The notes under the pieces are model-generated. The model was given only the letters and a program-made list of their open reading frames with translations, did not search any database and had not been told where the DNA came from. A program made the translations under genes and the position numbers. Positions 11,417 through 24,248 of a stretch of DNA of 64,000 bases are shown one piece after another (position 1 is the stretch's first letter; each line of letters opens with the position of its first letter). Source of the stretch: Opisthorchis felineus (taxonomy: Eukaryota > Platyhelminthes > Trematoda > Opisthorchiida > Opisthorchiidae); contig SJOL01010029.1 of assembly GCA_004794785.1 (NCBI GenBank), forward strand, positions 107,080 through 171,079, read 5' to 3'.

Positions 11417-12340
11417 TCACACAGCATTTTTCCATGGTTGAGTACTTCTGCTTAGCGTCAGTCGGGACACGACCAACGTGTTCAATGACCTCATTTTTTT
11501 GCTTTGGGACCGCACCCATAGGGCGGTCCCTAGCGTCCGTTTCAACCGTAAACCTTGCCCTGACCCCTGGCAATTTGAGGTCGGTTGCTGATCCACCACC
11601 CGCGTCTTGATTTGTTCGAAGGCCTCATGCACTTCCCCAGTCCATTCGAATTTTCTCTTTTGCCGCAGTAAGTCGTACAACGGAGCAGCAATTTTGCTAA
11701 AGTCCTTGACGAGCATGCCACAGTATGCTGCCCGTCCGAGGAACTGTCGTGGGGACCGCTTTGAATTGGGGACTGGACAGTCCTGGATCTTTGCCTTTTT
11801 CTGGCAGTGGGATTACCTCTCCGTAACACACTTTATGCTCGAGCAGTGTCACCGAACTTCCAGCGAGCTTTGTCTTGGCTTCATTTCTCCGCAGGCCAGC
11901 CCCCCGAATACGCTTTAGTACAGCCTTCAAGCAAACTGCGTGCTCTGGTTTCGAATTGCTATAAAAAGTGATATCGTCTCCGCACATGATGACATCTTGT
12001 AGCTGCTTCGTTAAATGAAACATCGGGTGCCCAAATGTGAATGGTGCTCCCGACAAAGCAAACGTCATCCGTTTAAATGGATATTGGGTGTCCCCAACCA
12101 TGATAGCTGTCTTCCCAGTTCCTATGACTTGGTAGCTAGTTGCCAGTAGCCAGAACGCAAGTCAAACACCGTGAAATCTCGGGAATGCCGGAGCGACCCA
12201 AAAATCTCCACAACCGAAGGGCGAGCTTCAACCCGATTTACGGGTGCTTCATTTGAACTCAGGAAATCCGCGCAAAATCGAAGTTTTTCCTCATTCTTCT
12301 TAAAAGCACAACCAGGGAGTTGTACACACTGTTGGCTCAC
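11417..12340 (-). pseudogene. Reverse transcriptase/RNase H part of the Ty3/gypsy remnant
   Basis: The N-terminal part has KKNEEKLRFCADF and DFTVFDLRSGYWQ (motif A Asp kept). The palm has PFKRMTFALSGAPFTF and MCGDDITFYSNS, where CGDD stands for the usual YxDD. AGLRRNEAKTKLAGSSVTLL and then FSKIAAPLYDLLRQKRKFEW follow, leading into a connection region. Three frames are used, separated by shifts near 12110 and 11700. The RNase H active site itself was not recognised. Confidence 0.88.
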
Positions 12341-12579
12341 TCAGTAATGCCACTTTCCAACATCTATTGGACCTGCGTATGGGTTTCTTCTCGTAGATGA
12401 AGCGGAAACTGACCGGTGCATACTGTCAAAAGCGTACCAAAGAGGGGGGATTCTGTGTTCAGTCAACGGGCAGAAGCCAAACGGATCTGCATCGCCTGTA
12501 AACAGTTCGGATTACTTCTCAACCGCAGTCTGTATTGATAGCGCACCACAATACGGAAGCTTTCGGACATGCAGTTCGC

Positions 12580-12900
12580 TCACGGCAGTGCTTGGATTAC
12601 CTTCAAGCTTGACTGAGCCATAATTGCCGCTAGTTTTCCCCGCTTTAAGTCAACCAGGAATTTGGCGCTCTTGAGAAATTCTGCTCCCAAAATTGTGTGC
12701 TCTATGCCTGGGATGATCAGGAACAAACGCTGTACTGACCTGTCGCCTAGACACATCCAGTGCAATGAAAAACCGTCAACTTTCAATAGATATTCACTGC
12801 CCTCTCGGCTAACGCACATGGCTTGCATTCAGCCTCAGCCCCCCTCCAACTCACTGATACGCCTCCTCTGGTATCAGTTAGGCACATCTCCCTCTCCCCG
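12580..12900 (-). pseudogene. Aspartic protease of the Ty3/gypsy remnant
   Basis: The active site reads CLTDTRGGVSV at 12867-12875, where family members have DTG, so the catalytic glycine is lost. After a frameshift the C-terminal flap and strand appear as HTILGAEFLKSAKFLVDLKR, matching the usual ILGxDFL motif. Confidence 0.75.
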
Positions 12901-12999
12901 TCCATCTCGTTAACGACCTGTATCGCAGGCTGTGTCACAGGACTAATCGCAACGCACCCAGGAAGAGAGGAGTAACCCAAAGTGCTATTAGTTACAGAA

Positions 13000-13720
13000 G
13001 TTTGCGTACGGCAACATTGATTCTTCCAGTGATCAGGCATGCCCTAGTTATAGCGTCGGTTCGTTCGAGCGCGCCTCCGCAATGCAGTCTTCGTGGCTTC
13101 AGGCCGTTTGGTCTGTTTATCCACTTTGGTCTACGGGTCTTCCACTGGCGAATCCTTCCTCTTCTCCTGCAACTGCAATGCGGCCAGCAGCGCCTCGACC
13201 AATCCCGTGGCAGATGCACCAGCTCCTTTACATTCAACTGGCCAGTTGCCCTCGCCAACCGCAACTAGGCCCCAAGCGCCGGCTGCACGCCTTCAACGGA
13301 CTGGTCAGACAGCAACCGCCAGCACGACACTCCGTCTAGTCCCGGCAAGGCGCAATCCAACCACTGTTGCGGACTGCACAGAACACCATCAAGTCGCATC
13401 ACAGTAACTTCCTGGCCGTCTTAAACCGCCTCATAACCTCCTGGCTGTCGGCCGGTGTGTCAAACCGCGCTGCAAGGGATCCTATTTTGGCGGCTCAGCC
13501 CATCTTCCGAGGGCCACGTCTAGCCGCGTCCAGGGCCGCCTTCGTCCGGCTTTTGAGGAGGGCCACCAGTGCTGCCAACTTACCCAAGTCGGCCTCCAGT
13601 CAAGCCGCCTCCGCAACATCCTCGAAATCCTCCAGGCAGGTCTGCACATTCCTATCCCCAAAATGCTGGGGTCGGTAATTTTCCAATGCATACTTTATTT
13701 CAGCAGCTTGCACATAGAGA
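13000..13720 (-). pseudogene. gag of the Ty3/gypsy remnant
   Basis: Fragments in shifting frames include LENYRPQHFGDRNVQTCLED, FDTPADSQEVMRRFKTARK and LRLARATGQLNVKELVHL. These resemble gypsy gag capsid text. Near 13050-13015 the knuckle reads R-Y-N-stop-G-M-P-D-H-W-K-N-Q-C: the His and last Cys of a CCHC knuckle remain. The first Cys is CGC (one transition from TGC) and the second is TAG. Confidence 0.65.
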
Positions 13721-14275
13721 CCATGGAACGAGCTGAAGTGATTTTACGCCTTATCAGAATTCTGAGAAAAAACAGAAAAAGCAATGAAAACCCCCGTGTG
13801 AAGTGGCCAAAAGCAAAACTAAAAGCGATTAGCTGTGCGATGAGAAATTCAGGGGGCAGATGTGCGGGTAAAACCAAGCACGGAAGATCCTTGGATGTGG
13901 GTAGAGAGGTTTCTAGTGTTAAACATCCGAGACTCGGAAGCGGGCCCCCGCTCAATGTCTATTGTATCTATTTCTACACTGCGCTTGACCACCTCAAATG
14001 CCTTAGTGGGGTCAACACAGTCACCGTCCACTATGATTCATCGTGCTCTATTCTGGTCGATTGTCCCAAGGATAACAGTAGGCTGCTGACACATTAGTGG
14101 GTCTTCTCGGAGCACTGTTGTTTTAGGACTTGCATTTTGTTGAAAGTGTGGTATTCTCGTAAACGTTTTTTCGCTCGTCTAACGGATGGTTACGTGAAGC
14201 TCCCTGGTAGATATTAATCAAAAGGATTAGAAATACACACATGAGTCAGGTGGATATAGTAGCTATTCTATTCAC

Positions 14276-14400
14276 TTAAGATTCTTCCTCATTCCTCGGT
14301 TTCGGTTTGCAAACCGGCGGCAGTTTCCCTGTAATGTACACCATGCTAACAGCGACTACAATGATGCTGACCATCAAGTATACGTAAGAAAATAACCTCT
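14276..14400 (-). CDS. Candidate terminal exon of a membrane protein
   Basis: After a strong acceptor (GAATTTTCCCCTTTCAAG) the minus strand encodes RLFSYVYLMV then SIIVVAVSMVYITGKLPPVC and KPKPRNEEES, ending in TAA. The hydrophobic run is long enough for one membrane helix and is followed by a basic then acidic tail, as in small single-pass proteins. No upstream exon or poly(A) signal was found. The plus strand has an overlapping open frame with a GTAAGT at 14491, so chance is possible. Confidence 0.25.
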
Positions 14401-14840
14401 CTTGAAAGGGGAAAATTCTTAAAAGGCACCATTTCGTGAATGGCTGGGTATTTGCGTTTCTGATACCCGGGCTGAGACAGCCATATGAAGGTAAGTGGGC
14501 ACACCGCGGAGGCAGAAATAATAAAACTTGCAAACCCTAGGTAGAACTAACTTGGCTGGAACTGGAAAAATCTAAAAACGGCAGTGAAATGTGACCCATT
14601 CCCCTTACAGCAGGGCAGTTCCACAAATATTTGCCTGCCGTGGCTGCCAATTCATAAGGTGCCGACGAGCTGTCCTATCTTGATGGTGCTTGAAACTGGC
14701 GCTAGTAACTTATTGTCTACTAGTGGCTTCACCATCTAAAGAAACGTTGTCCGCCCGAGTGACCTCTACCTCGTTTTGTAGCAGAAGAGGGGGCTGGTTG
14801 TGACTAAAATATCTAAAAGAAAGCAATATCCGTTTATAAC

Positions 14841-15460
14841 AATAATAATAATAATAATGATGTTTATTCCCAACTTGTGGGTGGCATGCCGTCAGGCATG
14901 ATCATAAGGTTACAGTCCGAATAAAGGCATGACTGGCGGGGATTGTGGGTACAGCGATTTTGGGAAAACTGACAGCGTCATAGGCGGGGGGCGTTATCCG
15001 ATGTAGACGTAGTCATCACTAAACCGGCACGGGCAGGGAGGCACAGTTACTATGCTTTTTTGGAGAGAACATCGAGCAAGGTCGGGTCGGTAGGATTTGA
15101 AAGTGGCGGGCAAAAACAAAGCGAGGGAGGGCAAAACAAGAGGCTTCCTGTTTGACACATGACAATAAGAGTGTAAATGGTTGAAAATGAGGAACCAGAA
15201 CATCAGATCTGGTGAAGCAGCAGAGTTGGCGTCATCAAGCCGGTCAAGTTGAACTAAAACCTAAAACCACCGCTGAGGCCTCCTGGCCTTGGACTGTTGA
15301 GCTCATGGCCAGGGTCACAAAAAGCGTAAGTGGGGATGATGAAGTGGAGGGATTAGCAAACCGTATAGATGGTAACAGGAACCTCAGGATCATGGTGTAC
15401 AGTGAAACTGTAGAGACTCACTGGTGTCGCTGTTGTGGAGCCGGGCATAATAGTTCCTTG
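14841..15460 (-). repeat. Dispersed repeat with GGGAATAAACAT-(ATT)n end, copy 1
   Basis: The minus strand aligns over about 0.6 kb with 17500-18148. Shared blocks are GTTTCACTGTACACCATGAT-like text, CCACTTACGC, GTGACCCTGGCCAT, GCCCGCCACTTTCAAATC and AGTTGGGAATAAACAT. It ends in (ATT)6 at 14859-14841. The AATAAA next to the tail and the simple tail suggest the 3' end of a LINE or a SINE. No coding text was recognised. Confidence 0.85.
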
Positions 15461-16219
15461 GAAGAGTGAGATGGTGCCAATACGCGAGCCAGAACGCGAG
15501 CTGTATAGAAAATTATTGATTTTTTGTTGGGAGCACAGACTGAAAATCCAACGAAATTCGAACGATGGGTTCAGCAGTTTGGAATGAACAGATCATGCAG
15601 GCAGCTGGGGCCAGGTGGGGAGCTTATTCGTATTTGCAGTTGATAGAACGAGTGGGCGGGAGGGTACAGTCGAGAATTGGAAGGAAATAGTTGCGGGTAT
15701 GCTATCAAACTGGGTATGGCAGTGCCGTGCCATCAATGGCCTGACATACTTCGGTTTTCGGATTATCGGCCTTGTTTTTTATGTATAAATGTAACTTGTG
15801 GCCGGCAGGCTCAAGCTTGGGTCCATGCTTAGACACCACGGTCAGTGGATGCGGCAATAGTCCGTAAACGACGTTATCTCCGAGCTGAGAACAAGCCCCG
15901 CAAACATACCTAACACGCGCTCGGACCAAACACTTCCCAAAACAAGCCCATGGCAATTTATGCAGATGCAAAAAGTAAAAAAGAAGGGCCATAACCCAGT
16001 AGGCTATACTCAGACTGAGATGAACTTTCCGCCCCCAGATAGTTTTGTGTACAACAGAAAATAATATGGAGTGGATTGTGTGCTAAGCAGATGCAGTTGC
16101 GATGAAAAATAACGTTTCCAGTAAATATAGTATCGGTCCCATCCATTTATTTCAGTCTAGTCTAGCTCTGGTCCAGCAATTCAGAATTTTACGGCGCATC
16201 AAAATGAGGTTGATTGTTT

Positions 16220-16650
16220 CCAGCAACTACGGGGCCACGTTGAAATACACGCAACGTCCCAAAAATATAAATCGCTCAAATGAAGGTGTCAACAAATGTG
16301 GTAACGTGGATACAATAATAACATAACATGGCTGTACAGCGCGCAAATTTCGGGATTACGCCGGCTTCTATACACCGGTTTAGGAACTGCTAATTCTAAA
16401 CGGGATCCTCTGTAACTAGGTAGGTAGGAGGCAGTACGTCTACCCAAAGTTCACACTGACGCAAGACTAAGTGGCCACAAGGTGGTCAAATCCACGTGGT
16501 TGATTTAAACTAGACGTGCGATTACAAGGTCAAAGTGCGGTGTAGGTTCAATTCAATGCAAGGAGGGTATAGTCGCAAAAGAAAGAGATAAACGAGGAAT
16601 CCTGTTATATACAATAGGGAAAAAAGAGAAGAATCGGCAGGGGTTTGCTA
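16220..16650 (+). repeat. 0.4-kb dispersed repeat, copy 1
   Basis: It aligns with 20005-20430 in the same orientation: TCAAATGAAGG, ACACCGGTTTAGGAACTGCT, AACGCAAGACTAAGT-like text, AATCCACGTGGTTGATTT and ACTAGACGTGC with small gaps throughout. No terminal motif or ORF explains it. Confidence 0.8.
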
Positions 16651-17499
16651 TACGTATTACTCGGTAAATCATCCACACAAAAGTCACCTATATGAAGCGG
16701 AACTGGCGTACGGATTTGGAAGTGAGTGGCGATCCATCTTAAGACAGGAAGGCGGATGAAGCCATCGCAACTGTCAAAATTTTCATGCTAAGTGCCGCTT
16801 ACGTTGACCATTTAGTACACATTTAAAATGGGCGAGACGGGCTTCATAGTGCACAATTCACTGGTGGGCTGAAAGAAACTCTCAGATTTTCTGCTGCTCT
16901 GCTCCCGTTGACAGAAAAAGGTCTCACCAATGGTCGTTCACCTTGTTAGGTAAACCAACTTATCCCAAAAGTGTAGCAACGTTTAGTTTTAACTGCTGCT
17001 GCGGGGTCTGCGTTCACTCGTCTGCAGCTTTCTGCCACTAACACACCACTGGATGGAGAATTGTGCTGTTTCACCTTAGATAAATTTTATTTGAACTTGT
17101 CATCATCGTGTCTGTTTTAGTTTTCTTGGCCAGCTCGCACTTATCGAGCACCAAATGGGAGGACTAGCTTGAGTCCACAACCTGAGTGGGCTATATACCG
17201 TCAGAACAAAGGACGCCTAACACATGTGCAATGAGATGCCCATCTAAACTGGCGTGCCTGTGGCAATTCAAGTGGAAGTTCTGCTTTTATGGCATATTGT
17301 CACAGTTTATTTTGTTGTTAACGACGTATATGGGAACTCAGATAACCTAATTGCAGCTGAGTCCGAGGTGCAGGGAGCACAGTGAACAACACCGACCTGT
17401 CTATTGTACATGACTGAAGGCTCTAGCCTTACTGCCATGCTCTTAGGTCAGGTGGGATGAGAGTGACAATCCTAATTCAGACACCACAGACTTCCCTCG

Positions 17500-18148
17500 G
17501 CTCAGAGTCATAGTTGGCTCAGTCCCCCATCAGGCAATCATAAAGTTGACCACGTATTCGTCTCTCCAGTTTCACTGCACACTGTGATTCTGAGTTTCCT
17601 ACTACCATTTATCCGTACCGCATACTCCCCCACTTACGCTTTTCGTGACCCTGGCCATATGCCCAACAGCCCAAGGCTACGAAGCCTCAGTGACGGTTTT
17701 AGGCTTTAATTCAAATCGGCCGGTCAGATCGTGCCAGTTCTGCTGCCTCTCCTGATCCGTTATTCTGGTTCCACTTTTTCTGCAGATTGAAGTTTTTTAA
17801 ATTATTTTTATCGCGTACCAGGCAGGAAGCCTCGTGCTTTGCCCTCCCTCGTATTGTTTTTGCCCGCCACTTTCAAATCTTAACGATAGTATCTTGTCTC
17901 ATCATATATGTTCCCCATAAGAAAGAATGAGCCCTTGTAATTTCGGTTCCCTACCCATGCCGCCTCAGGCATGACCAAGTCTATTTCGGATAACGCCCAC
18001 TGTTCATGTCGACGTCCATTTTCCACGAAATTCCCAGTATCCACGAGCCCCACCAGTCATGCACTTATTCTGACTGTGACTTTATAATCATGACTGAAGG
18101 TATGCTACCCACTAGTTGGGAATAAACATTATAATTATAATTATATCC
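17500..18148 (+). repeat. Dispersed repeat with GGGAATAAACAT-(AT-rich) end, copy 2
   Basis: This is the inverted partner of 14841-15460, 2.0 kb away. It keeps TTTTTGCCCGCCACTTTCAA, CGGATAACGCCC and TAGTTGGGAATAAACAT, then (TATAAT)-like sequence. The inner ends are more diverged than the tail end. Confidence 0.85.
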
Positions 18149-20004
18149 ACTTGGTCACGTACCTTATAGACTAAGGTTGGACATTAAAACGAGTAAAGGA
18201 GCTCCATAGCAATCACTAATGCAAATAACCAGGACATATTCCTATTTCAGAGAGGATAGCTTTTCAGACTTTTTGGCTAATCAGGTGGTCTCTCAATTCT
18301 CCTAAAAAGGAGGTAGACGCCAGCTTAGCAAAATAAATTAGCGTCCATCGGCGCAAGTGGCTAAGTATACACCAAAATTTTACCTCAGTCGGATATCACA
18401 GCTGGCTCCGGGAAATCAGGGGTGGAAAACGGCCGAGCATGTTTGGCCACCAGACATCTTTTCAGAAAAGCCAAAAAATAGGTCCAAAAGCCCTGTTTTA
18501 TGTATTGACAACCAAAAAATACAAATTCGACCGATTTTTGAGGTTACACTCATCCAAATTTACCAGGCGACATTGTCCCAAGGGAGTTTGCGGGTAAAAA
18601 ACATGGCCTCCATGTCCTTGACTACGTAACGTTGTTTGGCTCTTGGCCGCTGCGTCCACTCTGTTGCCAATGTTTTCCCAGGGGTAACTTGTCTCCTAAG
18701 TAACGGGGACGAATTCTGGCAAGAGAAGGAATACCATCCGTGGATTATGTTACATCTGTGCCAAACGAAGAGGACGCTTCGGGATTCTGACCTCGATTAT
18801 GGAAAACTTGTTAATTCAGAATTGGTGTGCATCGGAGCAGCAGGCGATAGGAGGAAATATTCGTATTCGCCGTTGGCTGACTGGAGGGCGGCTTCTTACA
18901 TCCGAAACACTACTGGCCAATACTGTTGTCCGCTTTAGAGCACTGGTCACACCCCAGCTTTCAGGTTTCTCGCAACCACCCACTACCTGTAGCTATTTTA
19001 GGAGAGTTGCACCAGGATAACTTTCTTCACGGCTTTATCCGATAGCTCTTGCGGAATTGATTTCGTGAAGTCGCACACTGGGCATGCGCGCTTTTCCTCC
19101 GCCTCCTTTCCTCCTTGTAGTAATTTCATTTTTGCTTAAGGCACCTATTTATTACAACAGCTCGCTTGCTATGAAATAACTTTTGTTCAGTTTGAGAGCA
19201 CTGAGTAGACGGATCCCATGTTTGGCTGTCTTTCGGTTTACTGGCCAGAGTAGCAATGATTATTTTAACAGTACCCAACAGATTTAATGAAATCCACTGA
19301 TTATTACGAGAGGTTAGTGAGTCTCCTGGAGCAAACCTGTGACCTCTGGCACCTTTCGCTTAACTGGCTTCAGATGATCCATCCACAGATGAAGAATTTA
19401 TTTAACGAGTGGAGAATTAGGCGTATGCATCAATTAAAAGGACAAGTTTCAAGATAAATCAAAAGCGCCAGGCTGACGCGGATAATCGCGGCGAATTGGA
19501 ATCCAAAACTAGAGCATGGTTTGCAGCGGCGCTCAGTATTCGCACAGTGGAATTGAATTTCCGAAAGCTACGATGTGTCCCAGACAGGCAATTGAGTTCA
19601 GAATAGCACTACAAACTTTTGAACCCACCTAGGCATCCTGAGGTCCCAGTGATGCTAGGAAAGCATTCCACCAGAATTTTTTTGTTTTGAACATATACGG
19701 AACAAAATGCAACATTTTGGCGTAAAAAGTTTTAATCCACTCGCAGAGGTTTTGCAGCTAAGAGCATTGTGCTTCCAAGGAACCCCGTTTGCAACACAGT
19801 CTGATTGTTGACACGAAGCACGTCAAACTGGAAAGCCTCCCTCAGGGTTTTCTGCCAATTTGTGGGATATAATCAAGTGTCCCCCCTGAACCTATTCTCT
19901 GTTTCCAACGCTGCAACTGTTGAATGCGCGGCTGAGTCTGGTGTGCGAAAGTTCGTTGAGTGCGATGGCGGTGAACATGGGGCCCCTAATGACTGTATTC
20001 AGCA
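18149..20004. other. No gene recognised
   Basis: Short open frames on both strands, none with a family match. A minus-strand acceptor (CTACCTCCTTTTTAG near 18300) is followed by only 13 codons. Confidence 0.4.
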
Positions 20005-20430
20005 GTCGGTTGGGCCACGCTGGGCTAGGCGGAAACCCCAAAACGCAAATAGTTCAAATGAAGGTTTGACAACAAATTCGGTACCATGCATAAAATAATA
20101 AAACTGTGCGAGCCTCAAACAGTGGGGCTACACCGTCTTCTACACACCGGTTTGGGAACTGCTAATTCCAAGCGGGATCCTGTACAACTAGTGAGGTAGG
20201 AGACATTACGCCTACCTACAGTTCGCGCCAACGCAAGACTAAGTTACCATACGATGGCGAAATCCACGTGGTTGATTTGAACTAGACGTGCAATTACAAG
20301 GTCAAAGAGCGGTGCACGCTCAGGCAAAACAAGGAGGGTTTAGTCGCAAAACGGAAAAAACTAAACCAGAAATCACGTTGTACACAATAGAAATAGAAAA
20401 GACTCACCGCCCCTATGCTAGACAGGACTC
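20005..20430 (+). repeat. 0.4-kb dispersed repeat, copy 2
   Basis: This is a direct-orientation partner of 16220-16650, 3.8 kb apart. The spacing would suit LTRs, but no gag-pol text lies between and the two differ clearly, so an old dispersed repeat is more likely. Confidence 0.8.
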
Positions 20431-23400
20431 AAGCCCTGGTGTAATATTAAGGGCAGTGGAAACAACAGGTTTCTCACAAGTCACCCAGCCGTTTTCCAAC
20501 CAAATCGAAGTTTGTGTGGAATCTGACGGTTAGGGAATGGCCCCCGAAAGCCGGCCTCAACATGCCTCTCATTCACAGCTGTTTTAGAGACGGGAGAAAC
20601 ATGTAGGAATCTCGGTAGTTACTGTGGTAACCTAAGTTACTATTTCGTAAGATCCTGGCCGAAAGGAAAACCTTGTTTTGGGGATGCGACTCAGAAGACT
20701 GGCTCTAGTTCTCAAGGACTTGGGTTCACGGCTACCATTAATATGGGCAGATGGTGATTCACTCGATGGTCTAACGGGTTCTCGATAAATTTGAACGTGG
20801 CTGGCAGGCTGAGTGTGGACAGACGGATTCTATAATCCCCATCGTTTCATTGCAGAGGAGTGATCAAGAGTGATGTGTACCAATCTGTTACGCTATTAGG
20901 CGATGGTGAGCAGCAAGGTCATGAGGATTCATGCGTTCGGTTTCGGGCCATCAAATGTAAACCGGGACATTAGTAAACCTTTCTCACGGTTCATAGACAG
21001 AGAGAAAAGACATCAACGTCCCAAGGAATCTTGTGACACAGTGAATTCCATCGTGATTTGGGGCAGTTAAATATTCCGCACAGCACGATCCTGTTAAGGT
21101 AGTTGAAAGCTTCTCCGTCTTTCGCAAGAGAGGTGAGCGAGGACGGTTGGTGATAAAGGAAACCCCAGACAAAAACCCTCCTTTGGCGATCGAGCTGCCT
21201 TAGTTGAAAAAACGCATTTCAGCGTCCAACAACTCATGACGACAAAAAGCTATGGGGCCGAGTGAGACGCATGGGTTTGATGTGCCCTCCAGTTGGCCAC
21301 AGCGCATACCTGGGTGCACTGTGGCAAGAGCTGCTCAGCACTGCAGGCTGCGAGGTCAACATGAAATCCTTAGAATACATTCCTTGTGCATTCAAACGCC
21401 AGTAAAATGTACTCCACGTGAAGGTAGATCTCGTAGCCAGAGCTGATGGATGCTGTCCGATGCGCTGAACACGGTTGCAGCGGACAGCGAGATATATTCC
21501 CGAACAAACAGTCTACGGGGCTAAAATATGAAAGCATAGAGTTAAAAAGGGAACAGCAGGTCGTTTTTGGTCACGAACCTGTTTAGCTGGTTATCGCTTT
21601 TTTGCATACACGTACGCGCTTGTAGACTGTGGCTTATGTAAGCTACTGGTACTCTGCAGTATGAAAGTAAGCAAGCAACTGACGGACGGGCACACGACTT
21701 AAGTCGGCAAATGATCACGCTGAAATGCAGCTGGTGCAAAACTGCACGACTGACCAGAGTATAATATGCGGATTTCGGGTTGGATCTTCCACGTTGACCT
21801 CACATTGCGGAGATGAATGGGGCCATGCTGGATAAACTATAGTCAGTTCCTTCGTAGGTTTGCATAACGCAGAGAAAGCCGGAAGTGGGTTTCGGTATGC
21901 AACTCTACCGCCGGAACCCCATTTCGTCGGTTGGTACTCGACTCACTTTGGAGGTAAACCACCAGTACACAGTGTGCCATTCATGAAGCAGCAGAATTCG
22001 AGCCTCGTGAAAAGGGATGATTTGATTCTTGCGCCTGGAGTATCGCGACCCACCGAATGAAATTAAGGACCCAACATGTAAGTAATCACGGACCCTCAAA
22101 ATTGGATAGGATGTTGAGTGCACTAAAGGACAGTCGTCTTGCTGCGTCTTTACTTTCGTGTTTTTGTACACCTACCGACCTTTCATAAAATGGCTAAGCA
22201 GTGTGACGAATTATTGAGCAGCCATTTGGCTAAAAATTGCGGCGTAGGTGTATTCTGCGGTGCAGCAGACGCGTCATGGCTTCGATTTGCTTTTGCCTGT
22301 CGAATTTTTTAGACATTTCGATCATTTCTTAGACAGTCTGGCGCACCATGCCGTAGATGGGGTACTCAGCTCCGGAGGTAAATGCGCTGGTACGTAAGAC
22401 GTGAGTGGAACCTACGAAAATCATTTGAATGCATAAAGATCGTGTTCAGTGCGTTCATTTCAAAGAGGTTATGCGGCTAACTTGATGGGCCTGACGGCGA
22501 GAAATCCGCGGCCATTAGACGTTGGTGCTACAAAACCACAATACACTGCCAGCAAGCACCAGGAATTTTAAGCTGAGGCTAACGTAGTTTTCGACTAATT
22601 GTGCACAGCAGAGATCGGTGCTGAGGGTCACGAGACCAACCCGTTAACCTTCAGGTTGTTCACCACCGTATGCCTGTTTTTGAGCTATCCGATGGACTGC
22701 TGCGAGCGCAACGGGTAGGCCTTTGTTTGACTTTGTTCACCCCTTCAGTTGACGGTGCAACAGAATGACTTGTTTGAATGTTGACATTCGCTCAGGCCAA
22801 AACTGTTCGTATAAAATGGATTCATTTTTATAACTCAAAACATCTCGCAGATCTTGATGAGAATTTTGCGGAGACAATCTGTTGGAATTCCTTAGGTTAA
22901 GTTGGGGTACCGAATAGCCTTCCAGTTCAAACATGGTTAAAACAGTACTAAGTTTGGTAAATGTCGGCGAGACTATTACCTTTGATGATTACACAATTCA
23001 GGAGTCTTGATGAATCACCAACTTGGAAGGATTCAAAATCCACCCACGTTAACAGCTTAAGGGCGCTCGCACCTCCTGTCAACCTGTCACTAGACCCCGA
23101 GGTAGTCACCAATGACAACGGCGTCGGTAAACTTTGCGCATTGCCAGTACGCGTGAAAAACGACTGACCGGATCTGTAGCAGCCCTGGAGACGGGAATGA
23201 ATAGACGAAGTTCATGTGCAGTGAGTAACTTTCGCGACTTCCTCCTGTGATGCAAGTGGTCAACTTTGGGGCAGGTGAACGCAGCAGACTATCTATCAAG
23301 ACAGGAAGTCAACATTCTGACCGAGGACGGCGCTAGCATTGTTTTTGTAGACCCGGGGATTGGCACAGTAAGTCAGTCTTAGAGAGACATTTGCGTGTCT

Positions 23401-24248
23401 CACAGCATCCCTCCGTAGTTGCCGCGTCCCCACTGTGCTGAGGTCCACAGATTGACCTCGGACTGCTGTTGGTGCTAGCTGACTGCGGCCCACATCTAGC
23501 GTTAAGTAGCTCAACTCAAGTGTTCGCTTACTGCTTGTCTATCGTTAAGACCTGTCACTGACTGTCCCTGAATCTTTTGTTGAGTTCACATTGAACAAGT
23601 CATTTCAATTACAAGTCCACATACTTCTCATTGTTGGTGGCCAATGAACTCACATCAGCTAAACAGAAACACCAGTTCGCTTTGTGCCAACAGGATAAAT
23701 TTCCTAATCATTTTGCTCATCACGAAAAACCAGTCCGGTCTCTAGAGTTTACAAGTCGATCAGGTCACGCAATTTTTTCAGCTGTAGCGACGCCTTCAGT
23801 ATCAGACGTAAACATGTTTTTGAGACTTCCTGAAAATCGACTGGTATCAGTTGTAATGCCCTAGAAGACAGGCGACTCGTTAAGCTAATACCTCCCAAAT
23901 CGGATTACAAATCACCACTGCAACGGTAAATTTATTAGTGCTCAGTAGAGCCAAATTTTCGTGGAACAAAATGCTCGTGCTTGATGAGGCGGATAAAAAT
24001 ATGGCGATTCACCCGTTCTACAGCTCAAACTCGACGTGATAGTTATGTAGCGCATGCTATAGTGCTCAGTGAGGTATCCTATTTGCAGATCAAACGCAAC
24101 AGAGTATGGGTAATTGCCAACTGTCCCTACATAGTAGGCTTAGCACAATCAAACATAACTAAACGTATGGCCGAATATTACAAACGACAGACGTAGTTAG
24201 CACCAGCTTAATTTGCGAATGAGTGCATTTTGCCGACAATGAAAGTGG
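20431..24248. other. No gene recognised, downstream flank of MRPL45
   Basis: Nothing coding could be supported. A plus-strand acceptor (CAATTTTTTCAG near 23780) leads into a 27-codon frame ending in a stop at 23864, without a partner exon. Confidence 0.4.

Larger units (their letters stand above)
9831..13720 (-). mobile_element. Ty3/gypsy LTR retrotransposon remnant (gag-pol, decayed)
   Basis: Reading down the minus strand the order is gag, zinc knuckle, protease, reverse transcriptase, RNase H region, integrase zinc domain, integrase core and a C-terminal GPF-type domain. This is the Ty3/gypsy order, with integrase last. Stops and frameshifts occur in every part and the catalytic sites are changed. 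I could not find matching LTRs at 9.0-9.8 and 13.7-14.3 kb, so the ends are open and the limits given are those of the coding parts. Confidence 0.9.

Noticed and set aside
13093..13407. Plus-strand frame of 104 codons rich in Ala and Thr
   Set aside because: Antisense of the gypsy gag region; the minus strand has the recognisable text.
14400..14490. Plus-strand exon candidate ending at GTAAGT (KRHHFVNGWVFAFLIPGLRQ)
   Set aside because: The acceptor is weak (CTCTTGAAAG) and it overlaps the flank of the better minus-strand candidate.
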